Source: Arachis hypogaea (taxonomy: Eukaryota > Streptophyta > Magnoliopsida > Fabales > Fabaceae). Taken from it: DNA of 64,000 bases. Within the stretch, counting starts at the first letter, position 1. Every line of letters begins with the position of its first letter. Location of the stretch: NCBI RefSeq assembly GCF_003086295.3, contig NC_092054.1, positions 55,653,546 to 55,717,545 of the forward strand, written 5' to 3'. The position numbers and the translations under genes were made by a program. Shown piece after piece: positions 13,426 through 25,429 of this stretch. The notes beneath the pieces were generated by a model. That model saw only the letters and a list, made by a program, of their open reading frames with translations. It ran no database searches and was not told where the DNA came from.

Positions 13426-14091
13426 CACTCTGCTAGGGACGAATCCAGAAATGATATTATGGGGGGGCCAATAACACATATAATATTAAAAATTATGTAA
13501 AAAATTATATAATATAAGATGTATTATAAAAATATACGGATAGAGAATATATTTTAAAATAAAAAAAATATGTGTATACTTTTTACTAACGAAGTGGTCG
13601 ATTCTTCGTATCATAAAATTCACCGATAATAGAATGTGTCAAAATTTTCAACAATTTTCTTTTCAATATAATTAAAAGACAATTAACAAGAAATTCATCT
13701 TTTATTTTGTTTCTAAGTTATTTTTCACAATATTCATAGTTGAAAAAGATCTCTTAATTGTAGCAGTTGAAACAGAGAGAATTAATACCAAACGAATAAA
13801 CAAAACGGCCACAAGAAGAAAAAGAATTCACTTTGAGATTTAAAAATTTTTATTTAATTAAAAAATATTAGTAATAATATCTTTTTCAGATTTTTTTAAT
13901 ATTGTTACTTATTTTTTAGATATTAAAAATTATTAATATTTAAATTAGACTGAACTTTTATTTATATTAGACTAAATACTAAATATTTTTTAAAAAAAAT
14001 TAAATTATACATAATAACTTATTACTATTAAAAAAAGTTGGGGGCCGAGGCCGCCACTTGCCCCCCCCTTATGTCCGTCCCTGCACTCTGC
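13426..14091. mobile_element. 650-bp hAT-like element inside the CACTA
   Basis: The element at 13434-14083 is flanked by a perfect 8-bp duplication CACTCTGC (13426-13433 and 14084-14091). It starts TAGGGACGAATCC and ends GTCCGTCCCTG, with G- and C-runs placed symmetrically about 30 bp inside each end. The 8-bp duplication and end sequence fit the hAT superfamily. The interior is AT-rich and non-coding. Confidence 0.85.
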
Positions 14092-14159
14092 CGAATTTTC
14101 TAAAAAATTTAATAATTTATGTTGTTCATTTAATTCTAAGAGTGTTTCAATATGATTTC

Positions 14160-15322
14160 AAGTTATCATCTATGGATGTATGGGAATAACGGTCGACGGG
14201 GGAAGGGGGATTAAAACCTGAATTCTTTGAGGGAGTTTTTTGTTGTACTGTTGTCAGCATGGAACCGTTTTGGATGTGGACAGAACACAGAAAAATGGAG
14301 GAGTAGGGAATTAACCGGTCTATCTCAAATTTGAATAGGTCCGATTGTTGATCAATGAGGATTCAGGTGGTGAGAGAACTAAACATGAAAGAAATGACCA
14401 GGGAAGGTAACCAAGAGAGATACAATGAGATGGTGTTTGATGCAACAGGTGTTATGTAATTAGAAGAGGCTAAACAAGAGCCTAAATCAGAGGCAAAGAG
14501 AATGTATCATCTATTAGAATCTGCTGTGAGACCGTTGTTCGAGGGGTGTGTTCATTCCGAGTTGTCTACATGTATTAGAATAATTAGTATTAAGTTGGAG
14601 TCAAATCATACCCAAGAGTCTTTTGATAAGTGAGCCACCCTTTGCAATAAGTTGGTACCTGTCGGGACCACTGGCATCTCCCAAAATCACTACGAAGCAA
14701 AGAAGGTAGTTTTAAAATTGGGTCTAAATTTGGTAAAAATTGATTATTGTTTGAATGGTTGTATGCTGTATTACAAGAGGGATACAGACCTAACTGAATA
14801 CAGATTTTGTAGACCACCGAGGTTCCAAGTCAAGGGAGAACATATTGGTAAACGCTAGTTAAAGAGAGTTCCAATAAAATGGATGCACTACTTGTCCTTA
14901 ATCCCTAGGCTGAAACGATTATATGCATCGATGAGTTTAGCCCCTAACATGACCTGGAATAATAACAACAAGAGAGATGATAGAATCATGACGCATCCAT
15001 CACACAGAGAAGCTTGAAAATATTTTGATCGGGTGCATCCTACATTTGAGAGCGAGCCGAAAAACATTAGATTCGCTTTCTACTCCGACGGGTTCGCACC
15101 AAATTTCAATTTTGGTAACGCGAATTCTTGTTGGCCTATAGTCGTGACACCTTATAACTCGAGTCCTGAAATGTGCATGAAGGACCCATACAAGTTCCTA
15201 ACTTGCATCATATCTGGTTCCAGCAATTCAAAGGCCAAAATAGTTGTCTTCCTGTAGCCCTTGGTGGATGAGGAGTTGTAGATTCATAGTGTAGAAACGT
15301 ATGACATTTCGATGAAGACTGA
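14160..15322 (+). pseudogene. CACTA TNP2 transposase fragment
   Basis: Translation shows the CACTA transposase in order. A transposase-associated domain (LWMYGNN, then GGLKPEFFEGV) lies at about 14165-14235. The TNP2 core follows at 14500-15322, with KLGLNLVKIDYC-NGCMLYYK, the FC-PPR zinc-like motif, ASEP-like ESEPKNIRFAFYSDGF, SCWPIVVTPYN, MCMKDPYKFLTCII and SNSKAKI. Stop codons interrupt it in several places (for example TAG after 'KR' at about 14857 and TAG at 15255-15257) and a frame change separates the two domains. The frame ends abruptly at 15322 where element A is inserted, before the DDE-like C-terminal half. Non-functional. Confidence 0.85.
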
Positions 15323-16832
15323 TGACAGCTAGATACCAGTTTAGAATTTTACAAGTTATAAAACTCGAATTTCGTTCCAATCATAGCCCTAAACCAGTAA
15401 ATAACCCTATCAAAGTTTAAATAAAGATTGTCACAAATCAAAACAAATAACCGAGAGTTTTAAATCTCAAGTCGTTCTCCTACGGAATTGCAATTTAGTG
15501 TGCATATCATTGATTATGGAAAATGGGGGTTGGTAACAATAAACAAGAATTTAAAAGACAAGAAAGTAAAGAAAAGGCAATTAAACGCAAAGCAAGTAAA
15601 ATCAAAAGAAAGGAAATTCAATTAGCAAAAAGGTCTTAGCAAGGGTTGAGAATCAATGTTTTCTATCCCAGTTATTAACCATAAATATGACAATTATGAA
15701 GAGTTAATCCCACTTAGTCAACCTCTACACATTGAGGAAAGTCAAGTGAGCATAATTGATCTCAATCCACAAATTTTAACCAACTCACTAATTAGCTTGG
15801 TGAAAGATTAGCGTTAGTGAAAACCAAATTAACTAACAACTCTAAATCAACAATCAATATTGGACATCAATGACTCAAGGTAACCTAAGTTCTCAATCCC
15901 AAGCCAAGAATGAGAAAAAACTACTCAATAGCTAGGTGAAACATTTCATCGAATACTTAAAAGGCATGAAGATAAAATATGATCAATTGCAAGAATTAAT
16001 AAAAATTATAACTAACCAAGGCAAGAAATCAATACTAACAAACGAAGCAAACATATATAAAACTCAAAATGTAAATTTCATTAATGAAAACTCAAAACTC
16101 AAAGGTTCATAAACTAACAAAACAAAACAAAGTAACTATCACTAAATTCTAAGAGAATTAGGGTGCAAGAATATAAAATCAAGTGTCAAAACTACAATTA
16201 AACAAGCCAAAGACCTAAAACTAACAAGAAAATTGAGTAAAACACTAGGGATTCTAAAGATAAGTTGGATCTTTTCTCTCTACAATCCCACTAAAACTAA
16301 AAAAAATAATGTGTAATAATGTAAGTGTGTGTGTCTCCCCTCTTCCAAGAGTGCTTAAATATGGCTTGGGACATCAAAAATAGGCCAAAAGAGGCCTTTG
16401 AATCGCACAGCACATGACATTTTAAATGAGACACGTGCCCAGACTCGTACGTATACACCATTGTATGCATACACACACTAGCCAATTTTTTCCACCTATG
16501 TGTACGGACCATTGTGTGCATACTTACACATCCGAATGTCCTTCTCCTTTGTTTCTTTGCGAATTCTCCCACTTTGCATGCTTTGCCTCCATTTCTTCAA
16601 AGTCATCCTTGCCTATTGGTCCTGAAATCACTCAACAAATATATCAAGGCATCGAATGGAATAAAAGTTGAATTAATTTGACAATCTAGAGCACAAAAAG
16701 CATGTTTTTAACAATGAGGCATAATTAAGAAAAAATTCACAAAAGCATGATATTTAAATGAATAAATGTAAGTTTATGTGATGAAATCCATTCATTTTAA
16801 GCAAAATATTATCATCAAATATAGATTCATCA
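15323..16832 (-). repeat. 3' LTR of element A
   Basis: In minus orientation it begins TGATGAATCTATATTTG (at 16832) and ends near GGTATCTAGC...TCA (at 15323), total 1510 bp. It matches 26658-29247 over the shared part with scattered substitutions. It contains a short zone of GTACG/TGCATAC palindromic motifs at about 16440-16540. The outer boundary at 15323 is set by loss of the TNP2 reading frame and by the TG/CA ends. Confidence 0.85.
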
Positions 16833-16848
16833 ATTCTCACACACTTAA
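16833..16848 (-). other. Polypurine tract of element A
   Basis: Minus-strand reading TAAGTGTGTGAGAAT directly abuts the 3' LTR. It is the counterpart of TAAGTGTGGGGAGAT before the 3' LTR of element B. Confidence 0.7.
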
Positions 16849-17484
16849 ACAATAGCATGTCCTTATGCTAATCATTATGGAAAAAGATCAAGGGAAAAAC
16901 ACACTTATTAGATGCAACTATCTATATGCATATAATTATTCTATTTAATGCTATATATTTCTATCTACTCTATATATTCCTATCTACTTGGTCAAAATAA
17001 ATTAATTTCCAAGAAAGCAAATAAACATAGAAGGCTAAAACAATTTGGCAATCAATGCAATTCCATAAATCAATTTGAGTTCTAAAAAGAATATAACAAC
17101 TTGCAAGATGATAAATAATAAGAGGTGGAGACATAGAATTGAACAATCGAATCCATCATCGGATGTGTATAATCTCTAATCGCTCAAATGTATAGGATTG
17201 ATTCACTCAATTCTCTTCTAATCTTGCTTTCTAATATTTGTTCTTTATCTAAAATCAATAATTATTCAATGTATGCATGCAAGTATCATGAGGACTTCTC
17301 TAAGGGTTGTAATAGAGTTAGGGTCAAGGTGGGATGTATATGGTTAAGTGGACTTGAAATTGAATCCTTGATTAACTTAAACTCTCACCTAACCTATGAC
17401 AATCCATTCAACTATATTGCAACCTAATTACCATTATTCACTTTTTCACACACATGCATTATTTTCAATTCACAATCCATTATT

Positions 17485-17520
<36 letters not shown>

Positions 17521-18659
17521 AAAATAATAATTGACCTTAAATTGCATCTTTAATTAGTTTAGACTAGTAAGAGTATGCATCATCTAAGTGTGGGAGAATT
17601 TGGAACATTGGTAAAGAGTAAATTGTGTATTTTGGATTTTTATTGAAAATTTTAAAAATTGAGTATATATTCATGCATTGATTGCTTAAGTCATGTGCAT
17701 TCATCTTTTGAAAAAAAATTCGTGTATATATTATGTTTCAAGAGAAAAGAAAAAGAGATAAAAAAAAATAAAAAAGGGGGACAATTATTACCCCCAAAAG
17801 ATAATAATAATAATAATAATAATTCCTTAGGGATAGTAATGAGTTAAAATTAAGAACCAAGGGAATTAAAAAGGCTTAAAGTTGGCTAACAATGGTATAT
17901 GAAAAGGTAAGGCTATTTGGGTAAGTGAGCTTGTATAAACAATGGCCTCAATCATGTAAATACATATATACATCAAATATTAGACATAAAGAATTAAACA
18001 AATCAAATATCACAATCATAGAAAAAGAATAACACACTAGAATAAAGATAGTGGCTCACAAAGTTGTGTGTTCTAGCTCTAATTTATGTTCCACAATTAA
18101 TTTTCAAGCAAGTTCAATAAAAAGTTTCAACTCAAATCAATAGGATACCCTAGAAAAAAGTTGTCTTGGAAATTTTGTTATTTTAACCAAGTTTATTATC
18201 TATATGTATATGATGTGGTTGGATGAAATTCAAAATTCTTAAGTTCTTTTTCCTATTCTCTGTCATTCCAAACTATCATGTACATCTAGAAAAATGAACT
18301 AGGTCCTATTATCCACATTATGCAATCACAACTGAAGGCAAAACACATATATGTACAAACCATATAAAAGAAAGACAAACAAGCAAAAACTATCATAGAT
18401 ATCTAAATTATATACAAACCAAAACAAAATGCAGGTAATTAAAAAGTACTCAAAATAAGATAATACTAACAAATATCCAACAAAAAAGTATAGTATAAAT
18501 CAAAATGCAAGTGTTTAGAAAAGAGTTTTTACACCACGATTAGCTGAGAATTCTCTCCCACATTTGAGCTTTACACGGTCCACCATGCATCCATGACGAT
18601 CCGGGAGAAGAGAAGCTCTATGTGTCTCCACTTTCAACTGGTGGATGCTGGGGCTCAGC
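16849..18659 (-). other. Non-coding 3' spacer of element A
   Basis: No protein is recognised. It holds a (TTG)n run at about 17482-17520 and an (AAT)n run at about 17802-17822. Its sequence parallels the 3' non-coding region of element B (45500-46940), including CTTAGCATGAGGACATGCTA-type wording before the purine tract. Confidence 0.6.
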
Positions 18660-19800
18660 CAGCTGGTAAAGCACTATGTTAAGTGTCTGCCCATTACCTC
18701 CATCATCTGCGGGGTCCTCTTCCACTGGCTCAGGCGAGTCTGCAGGGGCGGGTCCAGAATCTCCTCCCTCTAGCTTCGCTGCAATTCACTAGAACCACTG
18801 CGAATTGCGGCATTCATTCTGGCGGACTTCCCGAAGAAGCTCTTGAACCAATCCAAATAGGCATCGGTTAGGAGGCGTCGGGGTTGATGGTGGGGTGGTG
18901 CTGATGACGATGCTTGCTCCGTCTTCTTCCTCTTTGCTCCCCACTATGCCGGCTCGTCCCACTCACCATACGGGACAAACTGCTACCCGCTCGGAATGCA
19001 AAATATAATGTCATCGGGCCGCCTTGACACCTCTACTACATTGGCCATCCTCATGATGAACGATGGGAAGGAAATGTTGAACTTTTTCTGTTGGTTCACC
19101 TTCCACATTGATTCCTTCATGAGTGGCAGAACAGCCACCTTCTTCCCCTCTAGGATCGCCTCTACCAAAATGGCAACGTGCATTTGGATGTCATTCGAAT
19201 GGGTGCTAGGCAATAGATAGTCAGATACTATCTATTGTCGTATCCTTGCTTCAGGGGTCAAGTCTGAAGATGCTATGCTCGCTGGTATAGATTTATCCCC
19301 TACACTGTATTCCCATTGAGCACCCGGACGGGTGATCTTTTTTAAGATCAGATCCAATGGAAGCTCATCCTTTATATAATCTACCCTTATTTTCTTGTAA
19401 GCATCGCAGTTCGGTGGTAAGTGCAGAATATGTAGGAAGGCCTCAAGTGTCCGGTTGGAGATGTCTACTTGCTTACCCCGAAGAAATACCATTTCTAGGC
19501 CACTACTGTAAAAGTTACTATAGAATTCCTTAACAACTGACTCATTTATCTCCACTGAATCTAGCTCCATAAAATGCCATTGGAAGAAGGTGATGCGTTC
19601 ATGTATAGATGCTGCTAGGCCCTCAGGGAATTCAATTGCCGCTCCCAATGCAGTGTCTTCTTAGCAAGATGGTCATAGTACGCTTCTACCTTTTCATTGT
19701 AAAAGGTGTCCGGCATACAACTTCGATGAGTGAAAGAATCAGAGCCATGGGCTATGGGTGCAGATAAGGATGTAGCCGGCTTTTTCCCTTTTCGGTGCAT
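18660..19800 (-). pseudogene. 3' ORF of element A (plant transposon protein domain type)
   Basis: ATG at 19800 opens MHRKGKKPATS, the counterpart of MAPKGKQTTSR in the 3' ORF of element C. The protein then shows HERITFFQWHF, VKEFYSNFYSS and GAQWEYS, followed by a segment with LPLMKESMWKV and DIIFCIPSG. The downstream part to about 18660 is probably coding and partly acidic, but its frame is uncertain. Damage: a frameshift near 19650, a TAG at about 19232, and a further stop at about 18983. I associate this ORF with the putative plant transposon protein domain (Pfam PF20167) found 3' of pol in Athila-like elements; the function is unknown. It sits in the env-like position, but I see no signal peptide or membrane segment. 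Confidence 0.7.
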
Positions 19801-21418
19801 CTTGAAAAAAAAGGGGGGGGGAGGGACAGAATTCAGAAACACAATACAGGCTACACAAAGAATATATATGAATTTCCAAGTTAAAGAGAGCAATATTGAA
19901 GATAAGGGAATAATGCAAAGACAAATGAATTCTTCAATCAAATCAAATTAGCAAAGCTTAAAACTCTACCAAATCCAACATAGTATGCCTCTTAGTTCCA
20001 AAACAAATATGAATTGTGGAGAACACTCTAAACAAGCAAGGAAATAAACAATGTGAAAATGGGTTCAAAGAGAGCACAAGTCAGAAATATTAGATTGAGG
20101 TAAAATGTATGATGGTGTGACATGAGAGAAAAGCAATGTGTGTATTCTAAGTGTGCGTGCGATTTAGAACATATACATTGGCCGGTGAAAAACACAATGT
20201 TACACAATCAACAATCAAGGGTGCAAGTTCCTCTATGTAGTGGCCTAAGATTCATGTTAAAGAAGATGCACAAATTAAAGCAACAAATAAACTTAGGCAA
20301 TTAACCAAGCAAAGGTGAAGTGGAATTAAGATTGCAGATTGAATTGTTATGCAAATGAATAGTTTAAAGTGACATTAAAGTGACAAAATAATTAATACAC
20401 AATCTCAAAGTGACCAAGTTGCTTATTGAACCAAAATAATGGAATGATCATGAGTGCTAAGTACTTGGTATGAGAAAAGGAATGCTTGATTGAAATCAAG
20501 TCAAATCCATTTCTGCAAAATCAACAAGTGAAAGCAAGTACTTAGTATGTGATAATCATTCTAGTTTAAAACTTCAGGAATAGGAAACATATCCTACTTC
20601 ACAAAATCAAAGGCACACAGATTAAGAATTCACCTAAAATTCAAGAATTATGAACATAGAAATCATATAGGTGTTGACAAAACAAAACAAAACAAAATCA
20701 ATGTGCCAATGAATTGTAAGTTGAATAAGCATCAAATATAACCAAAATTACCTCATCCAAGAACAATATGCCTAACAAAAATTAATTTAATCTATATGAT
20801 AGCTACAATATATAAATCAAATTCAAAGCATCACAAAGGTATTCAATCAAACATGTGATGTGCCATGCAGAAATTCAACATAATCAAGCAATTTTCAGCA
20901 GCATTCAATCCATAACAGCCATAATCTAACACTTGCAACTTAACAAAACTCTAATAAACTAATACTAACCTATCTTAACCACTTAAATCCACTAACAACA
21001 TGCAAATTCTAATTAACAAACTAACTAAAGTAAATAAACTGGAAAGCAGAGCAAAGAGAGAACTTGAGGTGATGACTAGGGTTCTTGAACCAAAGAAAGG
21101 GGAAAAGGATGCAGTGGCACTATGTTATTGCCACTATTGGATGTGCGACAACAATGACTTGGAAAGGATGAGCTTGGTTTAGCTCCAAGTTAGAAAGGGA
21201 GAAGACGAATGTCACTGAATGAGGGAAAGAAGTGAGAGAGGGAAGAAGAAGAAGAAGAAGAAGAAAAAGAAGAAGAAGAAGAAGGGATTTGCGGTGGTGA
21301 AGGTGGTCACCGGTGGTGGAGGAATGGAGGCTCTGAATGAAGACGAAGGAGGCGATGAAGATGGTTGGAAGAAGGGGTCATGGCTGGAGCACGCAAGAAG
21401 AAAGAAAGAAGAAAGAGC
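19801..21418 (-). other. Non-coding internal spacer of element A
   Basis: No protein family is recognised. It includes a G-run (19811-19820) next to the 3' ORF start and a GAA-rich microsatellite (about 21242-21285) that produces spurious long open frames. It corresponds in position to the AT-rich spacer before the 3' ORF of element C. Confidence 0.6.
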
Positions 21419-24400
21419 ATTGCGTGTAGGGGTGGCAAGCGAGCCTAAACTCGCCAGACCGGCCCGCGTAACACACCAAAAAAGGCGAGCCGGACTGGAA
21501 ATTTGGGACCGCTGAAAGACAAAATCCTGCCTAACCCGCACCGCTTAAACCATGGGTTTTGGCGGGCTTCCCTGGCGGGCTGAGGTTTTTTTTTTTGGAT
21601 AAAAGGCTGAGCATATTTTAGGCCAGAACCCAATTAACCCACAACCCAACCCGACCCCCCAATGAAACCCTACCCGCCTAAATCCCTAATTGCAGCTTTC
21701 TCATGAGTCACCACCGTCACTCTCACTCGGTGACTCCCTCGGTCCCTCCCACTCAACACAGAGCTTCAGCTTCTCCAGTCTCCAGTCTCCACTCTCAACT
21801 CATAGTCACTCACACCCGCAATCTCGCACAGACATCCTCACCCTTCACGCTCGCACTTCCGTCCTCACCTCTCATGCTCGCACTTCCGAGTTCCGTCCTC
21901 ACCCCTCACGCTTGCAGAGTCACAGTCACTGTCGCTCTTCGGTCCTCATGGGTTCTAGCCATCGCTGCTGCTCTGTCTAGCCGTCATCACTACTGGTCTC
22001 GGTCCTGAGCTCCTAGGTCATGTCCTCTCGCTCTCTGGATATGCTCGTCGGTCCTCTCGCTCTCTGGGTCTGCTCGTCTGTCCTCATCGCCGCTGCTCCT
22101 CGCCTCCTCTGTCCTAGTCGTCGGCTCGTCACCACTATCATATCAGATTTCTGGTATGTTAGTTTTCTGGTTTAGGATTTTAGATCAGAGATTTAGGTTT
22201 GTTGTGTTTTGTGTTGTTTGATAATGGTTGAGTTTTGATTAAATCAGAATTGTTGATACTTGTTTTAAAATGGTTTTGAGTTTTGATTAAATCTGATGCA
22301 AATTCATATATTGTTTGCTATTTTTTGTGTTATTTGATAAAAGTTAAGTTTTAATTAAATCAGAATTGTTGATACTTGTTTTATTTCAGATTCATATAAA
22401 CTACAGATTCATATAAATAATTAACATTTGCTTTTATTTCAGAAAATATGAATTCTGAAACTGTGAGTAACCTTGTTAATGTTACTACTCGAGCTGGTTC
22501 TGAGGCTGCTCCGGTCGAGGTTGATGAACCTAGTTTGAAAAGGGCCAGACCAGCAACATCCGATGTTTGGAATTTTTTCAGAAAGCTCGGTCCAGATAAG
22601 GATGGAATAGAATGTTCTGAGTGTAAAGGATGCAAGAAGGTGTTTAAAGCTGGAGGTAAGCGATATGACACTTCTACTCTAAAATGACATCTTGATAGTT
22701 GTACTCAAATTAAGCATGAAGATATTGGTCAAACTATAGCAGAAATGCAACTTAAAATGGGTTCACATAAGATTGATTCAGGAATGACTAGAGATATGTT
22801 TGCTTCTTATGTAGTTGCTGGGGATAAGCCATTCAATATGGTTGATGATAGGAGATTTAGAAATTGGATGAAATATATAAATCCAACTTTAAAACTTCCT
22901 ACTAGGAATACAGTTAAGTCTGACATAGTGAAAGTTCACAAGAGAGAAGCTGAAAAACTTAAAAAAATTTAGTTTCCATTCCAAATAGAATTTGCTTAAC
23001 ATCTGATCTTTGGACGTCCAGTACCAATGAGGGGTATATATGTTTTACTTAAAGAATGTTTTCAAGATATTGAGGGACTTGAGTATACGATTGCATTATG
23101 TTTAGATATTCCTACTAGGTGGAATTCACTTTATGCAATGCTTGCAAGTGCTATTCCATATAAGAAACCTTTTGAAATGTATAAAGTAAAAGAAGCTGGA
23201 TTTAGGGAGTATTGTCCTTCATCAAATGAGTGAAAAAGAACTAAAAAGATATGTAATTTCTTGTTATCATTTTACGAAACTACCTAGTTGATGTCTGAAA
23301 CTTCTTACCCAACATCCAACCTGTATTTTTTACAAGTTTGACAAATTTAGCTTATTTTGATGAATAGTTTGAAGAATGATGAAGTGTTTATAAGGAACAT
23401 GGGAGAACAAATGATGATTAAGTTCAAGAAATATTGGGAGGAATACAGTATTGTTCTTGCATTTGGGGCAATTCTTGATCCTAGATTTAAACTCAATACT
23501 TTGACTCATTGCTATAATGAGATTGATCCTATTAGTGCTAAAGACAAAGTGGAGCATGTGAAGAGTAAGTTATACAAGCTCTTTGAGGTTTATGACCACA
23601 ATTTCTCTACAACTGTAGAGAGTTCTTTCCAAATTCCAAGTAATGTTTCTCAAGCGACATCTTCTACAATTGGAACTCAGCTTATTAAAATTGTTGGTGT
23701 AAGTATTTTTATCTTATATTCACTCTACTTGGTTATATGTATTTTTTATTGTTCATGTTTTTTGCGTTATATATTGTTTGCAATGCAAAGAATTTGATGT
23801 CCTATAATCAAGAAGCTGAAGTGAAAAGTGGAAAGAACTAACTTAATATTTATTTGAGTGAGGCAACATTATTTTGCAATGATGCAATCGTAGATGTTTT
23901 GTAATGGTGGAAAGACAACTATCATCGTTTTCTAACACTATCACTAATGGCACGAGATTTGTTGAGCATTCCTATTACTACCGTGGCTTCAGAATCTGCA
24001 TTTAGCATGGGTTCTCATTTTTTGAATAAGTATAGAAGTCGTTTATTGCCAGATAATGTTGAAACTATGATTTGTACTCGAAATTGGATACGTGGATATG
24101 ATGATTATGGTATAATTATATTTATGACATACATACTTGAGTGATTTTGAACATTATTATGTATTATTTTTCTAATATATTTATTTACTTTTTTCTAGAG
24201 GAAGATTTAGATGAGGAAGATATTGCAAAAGGAGAAGGCTATTCTTCAGGAGTTGGTTCCAATGATGTTATTGACTTACGTGAAGATGAAGATGAAAATT
24301 AAGTGTTTTGAATTATATTTATTTTGCTTTGGAGACTATTTATAATTATGTTTTTGGATTTTGGATTATATTTATTTTGTCTATGGGACTATTTATAATT

Positions 24401-24620
24401 ATATTTTTGTATTTTGGATTATGTTTATTTATTTTGGAGACTATTTATATTTAATATTGATTTAAACAGAAGATATGCCCTTACAAATATTATTAAAAAA
24501 AAAGAGTTTAGGCAGGCTTAGCCCGCCAGCCCGCCATTAGGCGGGGTAGACTAGGATTTCGGGAACGCCTCAATAGGCGGGGCGACGCGGGCTTCCCCGC
24601 CTGCCACCCCTAATTGCGTG
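21419..24620 (+). mobile_element. 3.2-kb hAT element with remains of its own transposase
   Basis: The element at 21427-24612 is flanked by a perfect 8-bp duplication ATTGCGTG (21419-21426 and 24613-24620). Ends are TAGGGGTGGCAAG and CTGCCACCCCTA, a good inverted pair of the hAT type. Subterminal regions carry repeated GCC/GGC-rich motifs (GCCCGC, GGCGGG). A plus-strand transposase gene lies at 22448-24302 with a CT-rich leader at 21690-22140. It inserted into the interior of element A and is therefore younger than A. Confidence 0.93.
22448..24302 (+). pseudogene. hAT transposase (Ac/RICESLEEPER-like), decayed
   Basis: The reading opens with ATG at 22448. A BED-type zinc finger follows (VWNFF, C-x2-C, then H-x4-C) at about 22560-22710. 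Next come DRRFRNWMKYINP-like and LTSDLWTSS-NEGY core motifs (22830-23040), then LDIPTRWNSLY (23100-23140) and WEEYS-LAFGAILDPRFK (23430-23490). The C-terminal dimerisation domain has [28 protein letters not shown] and [13 protein letters not shown] (23890-24090). An acidic tail ends at 24302. Damage: TGA inside the zinc finger (22685-22687), TAG near 22971, several later stops, and an apparent internal deletion just after the WTSS motif that removes part of the catalytic core. Not functional. Confidence 0.88.
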
Positions 24621-24639
24621 TGTGGCTAAGGTTTTCTTT

Positions 24640-24950
24640 AAACCCTTCAAGGCAATTCGCGAGGTCATGCATACGCATGATATGGTGCATACGCACAAGA
24701 TGAATGAAAGAGGGGTAAAGGTGCGTATGCTTGCTGTGCACGGGCAAGGACCAGAGAGTTTGAATTCAAGGGTGCGGATGCACAAAAGAATTTTTTCATA
24801 AGTGCGTATGCACAATTGGGTGCGTAGGCACGCACCAGAGAGATGAATCTTTGGGATGTGTATGCACAATAGTGTGCGTACGCTCAAACTAGAGGGCTTA
24901 GAAAATGCTGTGCGTACGGACAGCAATGTGCCTACACATAAGACCTTATT
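24640..24950 (-). repeat. Palindromic GTGCGTA/TACGCAC motif zone of element A
   Basis: A run of short inverted motifs such as ATGCATACGCATG, GTGCGTATGCAC, GTGCGTAGGCACGC and GTGCGTACGGACAGC separated by 20-40 bp. The same motif family occurs in the LTR (about 16440-16540). Equivalent zones, each with a different motif, lie at the matching position in elements B and C. Confidence 0.7.
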
Positions 24951-25429
24951 TTGAAAGAATATGGGACTCTTAAGTCACCAAACGTGATATTTCATATGGT
25001 TTTCTAACCTCCAAGACCAATTCTAACATATATATACTAAATTGACATTATAAATCTACTAAAATAAGCTAACCAAGAAAAGCAAGAATCGTAAAAATTG
25101 CTAAAAGAGATAAGGGAGTTAGAAAGATGTTACCATGGCATCTCCTACCTAGCACTTTTTTTTAACGTCCTTAAGTTGGACAGGTAATGAGACTCTTGTC
25201 AAGGCGGCTTATACTTGAATTCTTCCTTGAATTTTCACAACGCTTGGACTTCCAATGGTCTCCGGAATCCCAACTTATGCGCACCAAGCTTTCAAAAAAT
25301 ACCAACATTCATTGCTCCACCATTTAACATCCAAAGAAGAATTATAAGTTGGTAATTCATCTCTAAGAGAGAATATTGATATAGGCCGATGAAGTTCACG
25401 GAAGAGATTTTTACCTACTCCATTTGCAC

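Larger units (their letters stand above)
11898..15322 (+). mobile_element. CACTA element, 5' part, truncated by retrotransposon A
   Basis: It begins with the canonical terminal sequence CACTACAAGAAAC at 11898, followed by subterminal motifs of the type ACCGTTGGATTTAGC, ACCATCGGATTTTA and ACCGTCGGATTTTGC (11920-12130). About 2.2 kb further in come the remains of a TNP2 transposase in the same orientation. The TNP2 reading is cut at 15322 by the LTR of element A. No matching TTTCTTGTAGTG end was found to the right, so the 3' half is missing, probably lost together with the outer part of element A. The 12200-13400 stretch is leader/intron-like: a serine-rich open frame, then AT-rich sequence. 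Confidence 0.82.

Noticed and set aside
21212..21541. Open frames on both strands with long Lys or Phe runs
   Set aside because: Produced by the GAA/TTC-rich microsatellite and by the edge of the hAT element.
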